This document shows positions 1 through 13,130 of a stretch of 64,000 nucleotides of DNA, piece after piece (within the stretch, counting starts at the first letter, position 1; the number at the start of each line of letters is the position of its first letter). The stretch lies in contig OZ026609.1 in assembly GCA_964020085.1 (NCBI GenBank), positions 5,188,303-5,252,302 on the forward strand, in the 5' to 3' direction. The position numbers and the translations under genes were made by a program. The notes under the pieces are model-generated. The model did not search any database and had not been told where the DNA came from. It saw only the letters and a program-made list of their open reading frames with translations. This stretch comes from Micromussa lordhowensis (Eukaryota > Cnidaria > Anthozoa > Scleractinia > Lobophylliidae).

Positions 1-500
1 TTGGAATTTTAATCATTTTTATTAGCGTAGGTTAACTCATGAGCCAAAATAGCTAAGTTTTATGCTGTAATCAACTATGCCCCCTATACTTAGAATTTAT
101 TTTTTATGGTCAGAATTTTATGGTTCTAATTAGGTAAGGTGTCCGCAATTAATAAAGTTATCTATTTGTTTATTTATTTATTTAAATACATTAGAACCAA
201 TCAGATGCAAAGATTTTATCAAAACAAACAATCAAGAAGCCTTTACAGATTACCGCTTGTAGAAAATAAATTAAGTAGATTTTCATGCTCACAGCGTAAT
301 AAACTGTTACTCTAAAATGGTCTGACATTTTATCAATGAAACAGGTTTTGGACAGGAACGATAAACTGTGTATTACACTATTTAATTCAATCATTACGAA
401 CAAGAGAATTTTGATATGAATATGTGGCATTTAATCTTTGGTTTAAATTACTGTACTTAAGTGTATAGTATGACAATCACATGTTTTTTGTTCTTTACAG

Positions 501-531
501 GAAATAGAGATGACGATGACACCCTTGGAGA
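501..531 (+). CDS. FGD6: small coding exon of the FGD-like gene
   Basis: A 31-bp exon between a pyrimidine-rich acceptor ending in ACAG and the donor GTGAGT. It contributes two bases of a split codon, then NRDDDDTLG, then two bases that join in phase to the next exon at 1339. No start codon is present, so more 5' exons must lie before the window. It is accepted because the phase fits and both splice sites are good. No homology supports it. Confidence 0.6.
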
Positions 532-3500
532 GTGAGTTTATCATTTTGTTATTATCAGACCTAGCATTTTCACAATGCATAGAAATGTTTAAAATGTAAT
601 TCCATTATTTGTCAGTACTAAATGTATTTAAAGGTTGCCTTCTACATGTACATGTACATGTAGGTGTTATTGGGGTATAAAGTAATCTTTATTGGGGGTA
701 CTATACAAGTACTGTACTGACACAAGTACATGTACCACTCAGAAGTAAGTTATCACCCTCTGGTGAGATGAGAGTCTCATCTCACAAGACAAGATGTCTG
801 TCGAGACGAGATTCTTGTCTTGCAAGAGCTTTACAAAACTGTAAGTGCCACTGCTTGAACTTCTTTGCGAGATTTTACAGTCAAACGAAGTGAAACATTC
901 CCCTCAAGATTAAATGAATTGATTCATTGATGTAATCTAGAGGGGTACGCTTCACTTGGTTTTTCTGTAATAGCCTATTGTGAGGCAAACATTCAGCGAC
1001 AATGCAGCATTACTTTGTGTGCTCTGACAAAGCTACATGTCATTTTGGAAGTGCTGGTGCTAAACTAAGGTGGAAAACTAAGGTGGAAAAAAGAAACAAA
1101 TTCTGAATCAGCTTGCCTTTTGGGTAGGCTCTAACTGTATACATGATGGAGAGAATCCACTTCAGCTGATTGGAAAATCCACCAACCCCATGCTATCACA
1201 TCCTGTGAGTGTATGACTTTCTTTGCACATTGGGCACAACCTACAGTGTACAAGTATTTGTGTCCTCTAACAAAGGTCACTGCTGTGTACAATCCTCTAC
1301 TGTAATTTAAAATTGTTGTTTGTTTCAATCTCTGTCAGAAGGCATGCCACAGGAACTCCTGTGCCGCCACCCAGGAAATACAAAAAGAATGGAACAACAA
1401 GACCTAATGAAACGTCAAGTCCTAGCACAGAAAGGAAAGAGAACTTGGAGCCAGAATTAATCACAGCAAAATCCACAAGGGACTCAGATTTAACGACATC
1501 TAAAAAACCACCACGACCTCCCCCACCCCCAAGAGGAAGCTCTCTTGGGCGGAAAAGTACACTGCTCTCAAATGCCCAGTCATTGCCATCTGGTGAAAAA
1601 AAGAAAAAACCTCCTGTCCCGCCAAAACCAAAGAATTATGTTCCAAAGAAAGTCTCATCGCCGAATGCTGTCCTTGTGAAGAGTGATAACAGTAGCGTTT
1701 GTCAACCAGCAAAAGGAAGAACTGATTCAGCGCCTACATCTTCTACTGCTTCTGATAAACACAAGTCACAGTTTTTCCTCATGCTGGACAGGGGGAATTA
1801 TACTGCGGCTCCTTCGAAAGGTCATGACTCTAAAACTATATCAAACTCTTTTGTTTCTCCAGAAGAAAAAAATGGTGGTTTAAAATTGAAAGAGATTGAG
1901 TCAAAAGGGGAGGTTTTGAGTGATAAAGGAATCAATAATGTTAGGAATGGTGTGACAGACATTGACATGCATGAAAATGAAGTGGCTTCCCAACATGGAA
2001 AGACTATTTTGCCAGAGAAAATAGTTTCTGGAAAGAATATGCCAGATCCTCTTGAAGGTCTGGAAATAACTGTTGATGAATTTAGTGATGACGATGGTGA
2101 CTTGGGTCCAGTAGCTCTTAAATATGAGAAAGAAAACAACAGCTTTGCTGATCTGGTAGAAGTTAATGGGATAACCGATAATTTGACTAGACATGGTAAA
2201 CAGAATGTTAAGATTTTGTATAGCTTTGAGCTTGAGGAAGAATGTTCTGTTACCAGGATAGAAGATAGTGCAGATAGACAGAAACTTGACAATGTTTCAT
2301 TGGATAAGTCTGCTCGTGTGTCTGAAGCAGAGGAAATTAACAAATCACTTATCAGTATGGATGATCAGTTTGTTCAACATCGTGAAGAAACTCCTGATGA
2401 AAAGTCACTTGAACGAGATGTCGAGGAAAGTTATCATTCTGAGCCTTTCACTAGAGATTCCTCTGAGGAAGAACAAAAAAGAGCAGAAATCAATGATAGT
2501 AATGACATAAATCAAAAAATGGAGAAATTCGCAGAAATTGAACTCGAAAAACGAACAGAGGACGAAGAGATGTGTGACATAGACATCTTGGATGACCTCA
2601 GTGATGATAATGAGGAGAACATCTCGGAAGGCAATGGGTCTATCGAGGAGTTCTATAAAACAACTATGGATGACGATGTTGAACTTGAAGCTGATTTTCA
2701 GCTTGGGGATTTAGATTCACAGCAAGTTGAACCAATGGAAGAGAGTAAAGAAGACAGGGATACTGTTACAGAGTTGCAAGAGAATGAACCACAAGAAAAT
2801 AGCGCAGTGATTTTGGCTGAAGCCATAAGAGAAGGTATGTTAATATCTGTTACTGATCATGTAGAAGAGGAGAACCATGAGGTAGTCTCTAATGAAGATT
2901 CTAAGGATTTGGAAGATGAACTAGTAAAGGAAGAGTTGCAAATCACCGCTTCCTTTTCGGAGAATGAACAAGTTGTCCAAGACACTGATCATTCTGAACA
3001 TTCAATGGACGATTTCAGGAATGAAACTGAAGGGCAGTTGCCATCTGGCGTGGCTATGACATTTTCTGCCGAAGTGGAATCTGAAAATGTAGTCATGTCG
3101 GAACTAAATGAAGAAGAAAAATTGGATAGAAGTTTGCTTGAGGACTCAGTGTCTGAAGATGCTGGTAAAGAGGAAGATACCGTTCATATCACAGAACGTT
3201 CTTGTTCCAGTGGAAATGAAGAACAAACTGAAGTGGACAGTGAGGTGGCAGCTACTATTGCAGAGCCCACATTGTTAGAAACATCAAAAGAAGTAGTTGA
3301 ATTTATTGTTGATGCTGTGGCTGTTTCTACTGAAGATGAAGAAAAGGCAAATAACATTGCTGCTCGATCTGCCGAAGAACCAGTATCACAAGAAGATGAA
3401 AATGCAGAGGAAGCACACTCACCGACATCTCTACAACCAGTGCCCCCAGAAAGACGAAGTCGCCAGGGTAGACAACAAAAGAATGTTTATGAAAACGTCA

Positions 3501-6500
3501 ACCCTAGCAAAAAACAACCACTGGAGTTGATTAAGAGTGGCACTGCAGTGAGGAAAACTCAGTCCTTTAGTAAATATGAGACAGTTGTTCTTTCCCTGCC
3601 ACGCCCTGTTCAACGTGTGTCTGATGACGAAGCAATTTACAGAGTTCCTAGAGTGATACCAGTTGAGAGTTATGCTGACAATGAGTCTGAGTATAGTGTT
3701 CCTTATCAGGTTTCATCTCGTAGGACTGTACAAGATAATGATTATGCTGTGCCGAAACCAATTGTGGTTCGGGCTTGTGCAGTAAGGGACAGGAGCGAGT
3801 GCGATGAAGGAGATGTATACTCTGTGCCTGGTCAAGTAACATCAGTTCCTGTGGTAGAAACATTTGCAGAACCTTCCAGTACTGAGCTTGTTCAGGCAGT
3901 TACACAGGACGCTGATGACATGTACGCTGTCCCTGTTCAAGAACAGCAGAAAAGTATTTCTGTCATCCCTGTTCCTGTTGAGGAAGCACAGGAGAAAGCT
4001 GTTACTGTTGTTCCTGTTCCGGCTGAAGAAGCACAGCAGAGGAAAGGTACTCCTCCTCCAAAACCGCCAAGATGGAGTCTTACAAAAGATGAGATGAAGA
4101 TCAAGGTTGACTTGGGTAGTGTTCCCAGTTCTGCCAGTGCTGAGACAACAGCAAGGGAGTCACCTAAACCAGTACCAAGGACTAGAGAACAGAGAAATTC
4201 ACCAAGCCCTGTCCCAAGAAAAAGCTCCAAAACAGTGGAATCATCAGAATCTGCCACACCGCCAAAGAGCGAATCCCCTGTCCCAGCTCCGCGGAGTCGC
4301 TTGAATGCTCTTCAAAGCAGTAGGGAGTCATCCTCGGAAGTTTCCACACTGTCATCTTCTGAGGTCTCTACACAGGAAAGCACAGAAGAGGAGTCAACTA
4401 TTAAACGCAGGCCTCCACGACCACCACCGCCCAGCGGCGGCAGAGCAAGCTCTTTAAACATGCCCCCTCCTGCAAGTCCTGGACCATTTGGACATGATTT
4501 AGATTCAGACTCAGATTCTGATGTTGGAGAAGAGACACCAACAAAGGCAAGGTTTCTTAATTAGATAATTAGATGTTTCACATTAGAGCACTTTACGTGT
4601 CCTCCCTAGGGTGGGTTGTACATATACATACTACAGGTAGTCAAGCTACATGTAGTACTTAGCCTGCCGAGAAGTGGTGCTATTTGGATCATGTACACTG
4701 TACATGTAGCTCTTTAAGGGCCTCTTTATACAATCCCTTGCTGGGTAACCCTTGTCAAGACTCAGTTTGACCCAAATAGAAGGGTTGGAATTCTTCAGTT
4801 CTTTCATGTACTGATCACTTGGCCAAAAGCCAATCCTTCCTTTTTTCATTTTGTACATCAGGACCACCCACCACTCCATTATACTAGACTTCGTACATGT
4901 AGTTGTTTTTATTTCTCATCTTTCTAGCCCATGTTTTCAGTTTTTGGTTGGCAGAAAGGCTGAACTGGGTCAGGCTCGAAGCAAACCACATGCTAATGCA
5001 GACTGGCAACCTGCATTCGTGTAAAGTGTTTATTGTTGGCACTCTCTGCGATGATTCAACCTGGGCTTGGGTAAAGAGGTCCTAAGAAAATGAGGTTTTC
5101 CTCTCTTTGTGAAATAGTGTACATGTATTTCCAGAAAAGCATTGTTTCATTTGTCATTTGTTAGTTTTGACAATTGAAAATGGAACTTTTGGTCAAATGG
5201 AAAGTGTCCTACAAAATGAGTTGTAAATTCAACATGTTTTTCATTTTGCTTAACTTTTAGAAAGCTATACTTTTACAGCATACATGTATAAATGTTTATT
5301 ATAATTATAATGCTTATAACTTGTTGTCTTGTTGTTATTTCTGAAGGGTCCATCCAAGCCAAAGACTTACTACATCGCTCATGAAATTCTCACAACTGAA
5401 CGTACATTTGTGGATGCTTTGAAGCTTGTGTTTGAGGTATTGATGAAAAATGATTATTGCCCCAACAATTTCAGAACACCACTACATGTTTCAGAACAAA
5501 TATTTGTCAGAGAAGCAAAGCAAATATGCCAGTTTTAAGAACATCAAATTTCCAAGGGGCAACTATCAGTTGGATAGCTCCGAGACATAAACACTCTGTT
5601 TTATAAAATAACTGAGCCACTACGTGCGCTCTCATTGGTCGATAGGTGTGTTTAGATGAGAGTATGTAAACACCGTTGTGACGTTTTAGATTCGTGCATA
5701 CTTTTGAGAATTATTTCATAAAAGCAATAGAGCACTCTTTTCATGCTTACATAGCCTCATCTAAACACTCAGAGGGTTGAGAGAATTCTTGAAAGTTATG
5801 CAAACCCTCGACTACGTCTTGGGTTTGCATATTAACTGTCTTCAATTCTCCCAACCCTCCTCATGTTTAGATGAGGCTATATAAACACTGAAAATGTGTT
5901 CTATTGCTTAAGTCTTGAATGCCAGTTAACTCTCATGCCTGCTCTCCTTAGAAAACTTCAATCTCACACCTTGTCAATCCCACAAACTAAAATCTCACAC
6001 CAGTGAAACATTGAACAGTTTCAGACTAATAATTATCATAATTACCGGTAATGCACTTATGAACTGCAAGTGATAAAAAAAAACTTGACCATTTCTATTT
6101 CCCCAATTCTCTGTTAAGGAAAGAGTCAAGTTTGGCAAAACACATCCTGGAAACAAAGAATAGTATAGGTATATGTGTAAACATTAACGGCATGTAGATC
6201 CATCAGTTGTTGAGGAATGAGGAATTCCATCAGTTGTTGAGGAATGCAATTTTCTCTTTTCCTAGGAATGTTATGGAACAATCAAGAGTGCAAATGTTAT
6301 AGCTGATGCTGTTCTGGCTGATATTTTCCGGGATTTAGAAAATATTTATTTGCTGGACTCTAAATTTCTCCAGGAGTTAGAAGAAAGGATGGAAACATGG
6401 TAAATATAAATTACTTAATATTGTTAAGATTAATGCAACTTGTCAAGTCCAATACTTATATTTCATGAAAGTGAATTAAATGATCATCGCAATATATTTT

Positions 6501-9500
6501 CCAATTTAAGCAATTGGAAAGAAGAAGCCTGAAAAAAATCAGGGCTTCAATGGGATTTTAACCCATGACCTCTGCGATACCGTTGCGATGCTCTACCAAC
6601 TGAGCTATGAAGCCACATATATTTGAAACAAAACAAAATGAAATGCAATGCAACAAAATGAAAGTGACAGTGTCAAACTAGACAGTGTTTTAAAAGTGAT
6701 ATCTTTGTTATAGCCCTAACTTTCCAACAAACATAGTCACCCAGCAAGTCTTTTCTGGAAAGTCATACCAAATTAAATTCACAGCTTAGTCGTGTATTTA
6801 TCTGTGAGATTGTTGTCAATTATTCTAGGGAGGAACACGAGAGAATTGGAGACATTATCAAGAAATACGGACACTTCTTGAAGGTATATAAATCAGTTTG
6901 TTATTGTTAATAGAAACAGTTGTGCCATTTCTGCAGCTTTGTTTTATTTTCTACAAACAGGGCTAAAAAAAAACCTTAACTCCAGCTTACCTTTCAGACA
7001 GGTACATGTAGCTCTCTAACTTTGCTTTCCCTGGGAAAGTCTTAGTTTGCTCTTTCTTTAGTGATTTACATGTAGCTAGCTGACGATATGCCCATTGGGC
7101 ATGTGAGAATGAAATGTTACTCGCCCGGCAAGAAGATCTACTTGTCCTGGATGACGGGATGGCACAGTCTTTTTTCAAGCCCTGTACAAGAGATTTGGAT
7201 TCATATTTTGCAGCATGCATGATTACTTTACTTATCGGAATTTTTTATACCTGGAATTGATCATTAATCCCTTTCAGATGTACACCCAATATGTGAATGG
7301 TTATGACAAAGCCATGAGTGTGTTTCAAGACACGATGAAGGAGAATGCAGAATTTGCAAACTTGGTTTCTCAATTCCAGGTAAGAGATTGTCATTAAAAT
7401 GTGTACTTCTAGAAAATATCCATACCTCCCCCATAGAATGGATTTTTTTATAACACCCCTTCCCCCCTTCCCCCCCCCCCCCCCCTCCAGTGTTTTCAAT
7501 AGGACCCGGCACTCGCCGGAGCTCTGGCGGGTATTCTGTTGAAAGTCGGCGGGTATATTCACTTTTAAAAGTTTTCCAGAGAGAAATTCTCCTGGGCTTC
7601 TCATATTACTCCAGCAGGTGCTGTTCCAAGGTAGCCACCCCTTTTCTAGTGGCAGGCATGGTGGCCACATGGTTAGACTAAGTGCGCTCGTCTCTGGATC
7701 GAGCGGTCTGGGTTTGAACCCTGGTCTGGGACATTGTGTTGTGTTCGTGGGCAAGACACTTTGCTCTCATTGCGCGTCTCTCCACCCAGGTGTATAAATG
7801 GGTGCCGGCGAACTTAATGCTGGAGGTAACCCCGCAATGGACTACCATCCCATCCAGGGAGCAGTAGAAATACTCCTAGTCGCTTCATGCTACACTTGGC
7901 TCATATGCAGACTTTTTACCACCGTCTGGAAATTCCAATTAAGTTTCATGCATTGTACATGTACATTTTGCTAAATTCTCTGGTCTTACAGACCCCCCCC
8001 CCCACCCCTAGGGAATTCTAATTTCCTTCTATGGGGGGAGTACTGACATTTTCTGGAGCTTGGCAATATCATTTTGTGTGGCTAGTACATACAGTTTGTT
8101 AGCTGGCTTGCGTCTGTTGTTGTCGTCATAAATAATTTTGTGGTATTTATCATTTGGAAGAATTTTGAACCTTGCCAAACAAGTGATTTAAGTACCACAG
8201 ACTACAATTATTATTGTGGCTCTGATTCACTGACAATTGAATTGAAGTTTGTAATCAGGGTACATTGTTCTGACTGTATTGTTTGGGTGACGGGTGAAAT
8301 ATTTGTACCACCAACAACGTACAATGCAACAACCAGCATCAATTGAAGACAAAAAAATAAAAAACCACTTGTTTTTGAGAGTAAGATTATTTTTCTCACA
8401 GTGTTTTTGCTTTATCACAAAATAATCATGTTGACAAAATGTATTGTGTCAAAGGAAATGGGCCTATGTACAGTATACATGTATGGCATACTGGTCAGTT
8501 GTTTGGAAGTAGTGGAGACCTAGAGGATTGAAATGAACTGATTTACAACACAACATGAAAGCGATAATTCACGACTTGGCCAGGTTGATCATCTAATAAT
8601 TTGTTGCTGTCTTGTTTTCTTTCAGGCCAGTGAAAGATGCAATGGTATGATTCTGTCAGCATACATGCTGAAACCTGTACAGCGGATACCAAGCTACAGA
8701 CTTCTTCTAATTGGTGAGAATTTTGTGTGCAAGATCAAGGCCGCACTTACATCCCTCTAGAGGCAGTGGCTAACATGACAGCTGGCAGTGTAACATAAAT
8801 AAACTAAATAGACATGACTGTCTATCGTTAAGTTTCTAATTTCAGTGCAAGTTACCCATTTGAAGAACTAGAATTTTGATTGGGCTGTTGATCCAGCTAT
8901 TTCCCGTGGCCTGTGTGGCTCCTGTGTGGAGAAAGCTGGGGGCTGTGTGGAGAAAGCCAGGCACTGTGTGTTGGAAGAAATTTCTTGCTCAAGTGCAGCC
9001 ACATAACCGAGAAGGTCACCCACACACTACACACTCAAGCTCTTGATCCTGGCTTACTATTATTAGTAATACCCCATTGTAGTGTTTAGCATGTTATTTG
9101 TCAAGGTTATATTGATAGCATAATTCAAAGGGCATAGGTAGTAGATGTGTTGTTATTACAAATTTTAATTTGTGTAATATCAATGACAATTGTTGTTTTT
9201 TGCCTGATTTCCTACATGTAGACTATCTTAAACATTTACCAAAGGATTCCGAGGAGTCGAAAGACACAGAGAGTAAGTGACAATTAAATATTTTTGTTTA
9301 ATACTAAATGGAATGAACCACATTTATTATGGTAATTATAATTGACGATACTAAGAATACAGTGTTATGTTGTTGTAGTAAACTGATTTCTTTTCTAACA
9401 GTTACACTAAAGATTGTGTCAGAGGTTGCGACTCATATCAATGAGTCCATGAAGAAGATGGTGAGTGACGGCAGCTTTATTTGATTATATATTGCATATA

Positions 9501-12500
9501 AACAGCTCAACTTTCCCCAACATTTCTACATATGGTATTAGTTAAGCCTTTTCAAAACTTATTGACTGAGCAGGTGGTTCAGTATTTATCTCCAGTTTCA
9601 GTGGTAAGAAGTTTTCGTACCCCCCTCTCCCTGGATGGAATCCTAGTCCATCACAGCCCCACCCATAGCCCCACCATTCTTCAGGTTGTCCTAGTGTATT
9701 GCCGAAAAAGAACACAGTACAAGGACTGAACATGGTGATTCCATTTCTCATACCATCAACCCAACATGTCTTCTGCTCTACTTCGTGTAGCTCAACTGTT
9801 AATAACTAGATATTAGAGCGGTTTTCACTCAAGTGTTGGTATGTAATTGGTTCTACATCACTACGCTACATGATTGGCTTCAAAAAAGTCGCACCAGTTT
9901 TTCATCCAATCAGAAGTAAAACTTAAAACATATGTGAGTCGTTTGCACATGTTTCCCCGTGCTTCATGTCAGCTACATGTACATGTTATTACTCTGAGTT
10001 TTGATTGGTTCAGTGGAGACTTGGTGTACCCTTTTATTAGGGATCCCATACTTTTACACCTGTAATGCCACAAAGGTTGCTAGATATATGTACTGTTGTA
10101 AATGTTTTTTTAATACAAACACTTAAGTGTTGGTATGTAATTGGTTCTACATCACTACGCTACACAATTGGCTTACAAAAAGTCGCGCCACTTTTTCATC
10201 CAATCAGAAGTAAACTTAAACCATTTGTGAGCCGTTTCCCGTACTTCATGTCAGCTACATGTACATGTTATTACTCTGAGTTTTGATTGGTTTACTGGAT
10301 TGTCTGTGCGCTTTGTGATTGGTTAAAGCAATTGCTTTGGTTTTGGTTTGTCGACACTCAGTTGAATACCGCTCTATAAAGATGAGAAATGTTTCCTATT
10401 GCGGTTCAATTCTTTATCCTAAAGGGATCGCGCCTGGGTTGTCCGAAAGGTGGATAACGCTATCCACTGGATAAATCACTATCCACGGGATAGCTTGGTT
10501 TGTTTTGCGAACACTTATCCCCTGGTGGCGATTTACCTGGTGGATAGCATTATCCAGCCTTCGAACAGTTGGGGCCAGCTTTCTATATGAAGGTTAATAG
10601 AAATTATTAGGGAATCACCACAGCATGGATACCTCGCTGTTCTGTACATGTTGTGACTGAAACTTGTCTTGGATTATGTTACACAGGACAGTTTTGAACA
10701 GATGTTAAAACTCCAAAGAATGCTTGTCGGGCACCCAGAGATTGTCAAAGCTGGACGGGTCAGTATTGTTGATTGTAAGAGATTTACTTGACAATACTTT
10801 CAATTCTACACAGATGGCTGTTGCTTTTTTGTCATATTTAAATAACATATATGTAATTGTGTGTTATTTGCTTTTTTGACAGGACTATCTAAAAGAGGGA
10901 ACACTGATGAAGCTGTGTCGGAAAGACATGCAAGAGAGAATGTTTTTCTTGGTGTGTAAACATCTTTATGTGTTGCAAAAAGTGTCATTCTGATTTTTGT
11001 GTGGGTTTTTAAAACTGCTAGCAACAGTTTTCAGCTCTTTCCAATAGTTATTCTCTGATGGATCAATACTACTTTTCATGTGATGCTTCAAAAGTGGTTC
11101 ACACAAATTCCCAGTTGAACCAATTATGGTAATATTTAAGGCATAGATTACCATAGAACAGCAAGGCTGTGGTCTAAGAAACTTTACAAGGAGCCCAAAG
11201 GTTTCTTACCATGAAATCCTGGGTGACCAGCAATTAAGCTTATGGGGAAAAGTATGTTTTTCCAGTCGCCAAAAGGCAAAAGTTAGTGACCTGTGGTACC
11301 CTGGCACTTCTAGAGCACAGCCCTGATATACAGTACAACCTGTTAAGAACCCTGTGGTAAACAAAATTTACGTAGACCAATCACAGCATGCTTCCAAATC
11401 CCGGAAGTGCATTTGGGCACAAGAGGCACCTGGATCACTTAAAAGTGCATTGTTTCTCTATTCTTCTGGATTTACTCAGTGTCTTTTTGCAATGTTTTTT
11501 ATCAGCTGACTGATGTTCTTCTGTACACCACTCCTGTGGGTGGTAACCAGTACAAGCTGAACAAAACGTTACCTCTCCTTGGAATGCAGGTAAGCGTTCT
11601 ATAATTATAAGAACTTCATGTATGTCCGTCACTGTTTTGTCAATCAGAGGGCATCAAGTGATTATAAGAGTGACAATTCTACAGTAGTCACATTGGTATG
11701 CTAGCTGATAGATTCCAACATCACACACCAACCCCTCTGTTAAAAGATAAACGTCTCTGTTTGTAAATAGACATTTCTTCTTTTTTTGTGGGGGAGGGGG
11801 GGGGGAGGGCGAATTAAACCAGACAAGACCAAGGATTGTTGTCATTGTTGTTGAAACCAAGTTTTGGTTTATTATAATGAGGAAAGGTGTACAATATTTA
11901 TGCTCTATGTACATGTATTCCAGAGCCAAAGTCATGTAATTAAAATCGAAAATAGTGGACTGCTTATAATTCGAGGCTAACTAGGTGTATAAACAAGCTC
12001 TTCGCGTCGGCTATGCTGGTGGGGAAACTAGTAAAACTAAAAACTAATAAAAGAAGATCCTGAGAGAGGACATGTACTCGTTATTGATGTTCAGGCCAGA
12101 TAGGAATTTCAGAGGTTGATTTTTCACCTTTTATTTACTTGATAAGAACCTTCTCAGGTAGTTATTTATTGTGTTTTTTTTTTTCGTTTCTCACTTTGTA
12201 AGGTGCTTGTACCAGATTCTCCAGACTTTGTAAATGAATTCAGTATTATCAGCACTACAAGGTCATTCACTCTCACTGCAAGGTCAGTTCAAACACATAG
12301 TAATTTGAAATGGTAATGCAACTGAATGGAGAACAATTTGGAATCGGCTGAATGCGAAGTGCAAGGCCAGTTAAATTTACCAATTCGTTTCTCAAATAAT
12401 ACGCCAGGTATAAAATAGGGTGCGTGGAGAATGTTTATAAACTAGTGTACGATTGCTCTAACAACTGCAAGGATTTCTTCATTCTCTTGTGCCTTCAAGC

Positions 12501-13099
12501 ATTGATGTTGATAAACATTTCCTTAAAATTGCAGTAGCTGGAAGATCATAGTTAGGGCGGTTCTCAGTTAAGTGTCCAAAGCAATGCGTATTGTATTATT
12601 GCGCCTTCTGATTGGTGTAAAAAACTGGCGCCACTTTCTTATCCAATCACAAGTGAAAACAGAACCAAGCATGACTTGCTTACGCACATTTTCCCGCGCT
12701 TCGCGTCAGCTACGTGAATTTGCTTCGAGTTTTGATTGGTCCGCTGTGTTGTCCGTGTTCGTTTAATAGCTATGAGTGACTACTTTGGGTTTGGTGTTAC
12801 GACACTCATTTTAAAACCGCTCGAACTCTTAGAGTTGCTTTTGATTTAAGGGTTTCTCATCGTCATATTACTGCATTCTTATTTTCAGCACTCCAGAAGA
12901 AAGAGATCAGTGGGTTGAGGTATGCGTACTCGATATGAATCCTAACTTTTAGAAGCAACGATTTTAAGATACACAAACAAAGAAACGAAACGTAGCGCAA
13001 TGTAACGTAGCGTAACGTAACGCGTAACATTATGGTTGCGTCGTAAACGGTGCAAACTCGTTCGTAATCTGCACTATCCGTATTTGTCGGATTCGCTCC

Positions 13100-13130
<31 letters not shown>

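Noticed and set aside
1822..2343. 173-codon minus-strand ORF inside the giant FGD exon
   Set aside because: It is the antisense shadow of a Glu/Asp/Ser-rich reading frame. Low-complexity acidic coding sequence leaves the opposite strand open.
6543..6614. Functional tRNA-Thr gene on the minus strand
   Set aside because: The anticodon stem has mismatches, U33 is replaced by C and the T-loop consensus is broken, despite good acceptor and T-stems.
7245..7754. 169-codon minus-strand ORF over an FGD exon and a SINE
   Set aside because: It runs across a real plus-strand exon, a poly-C tract and repeat DNA. The sequence is not protein-like.
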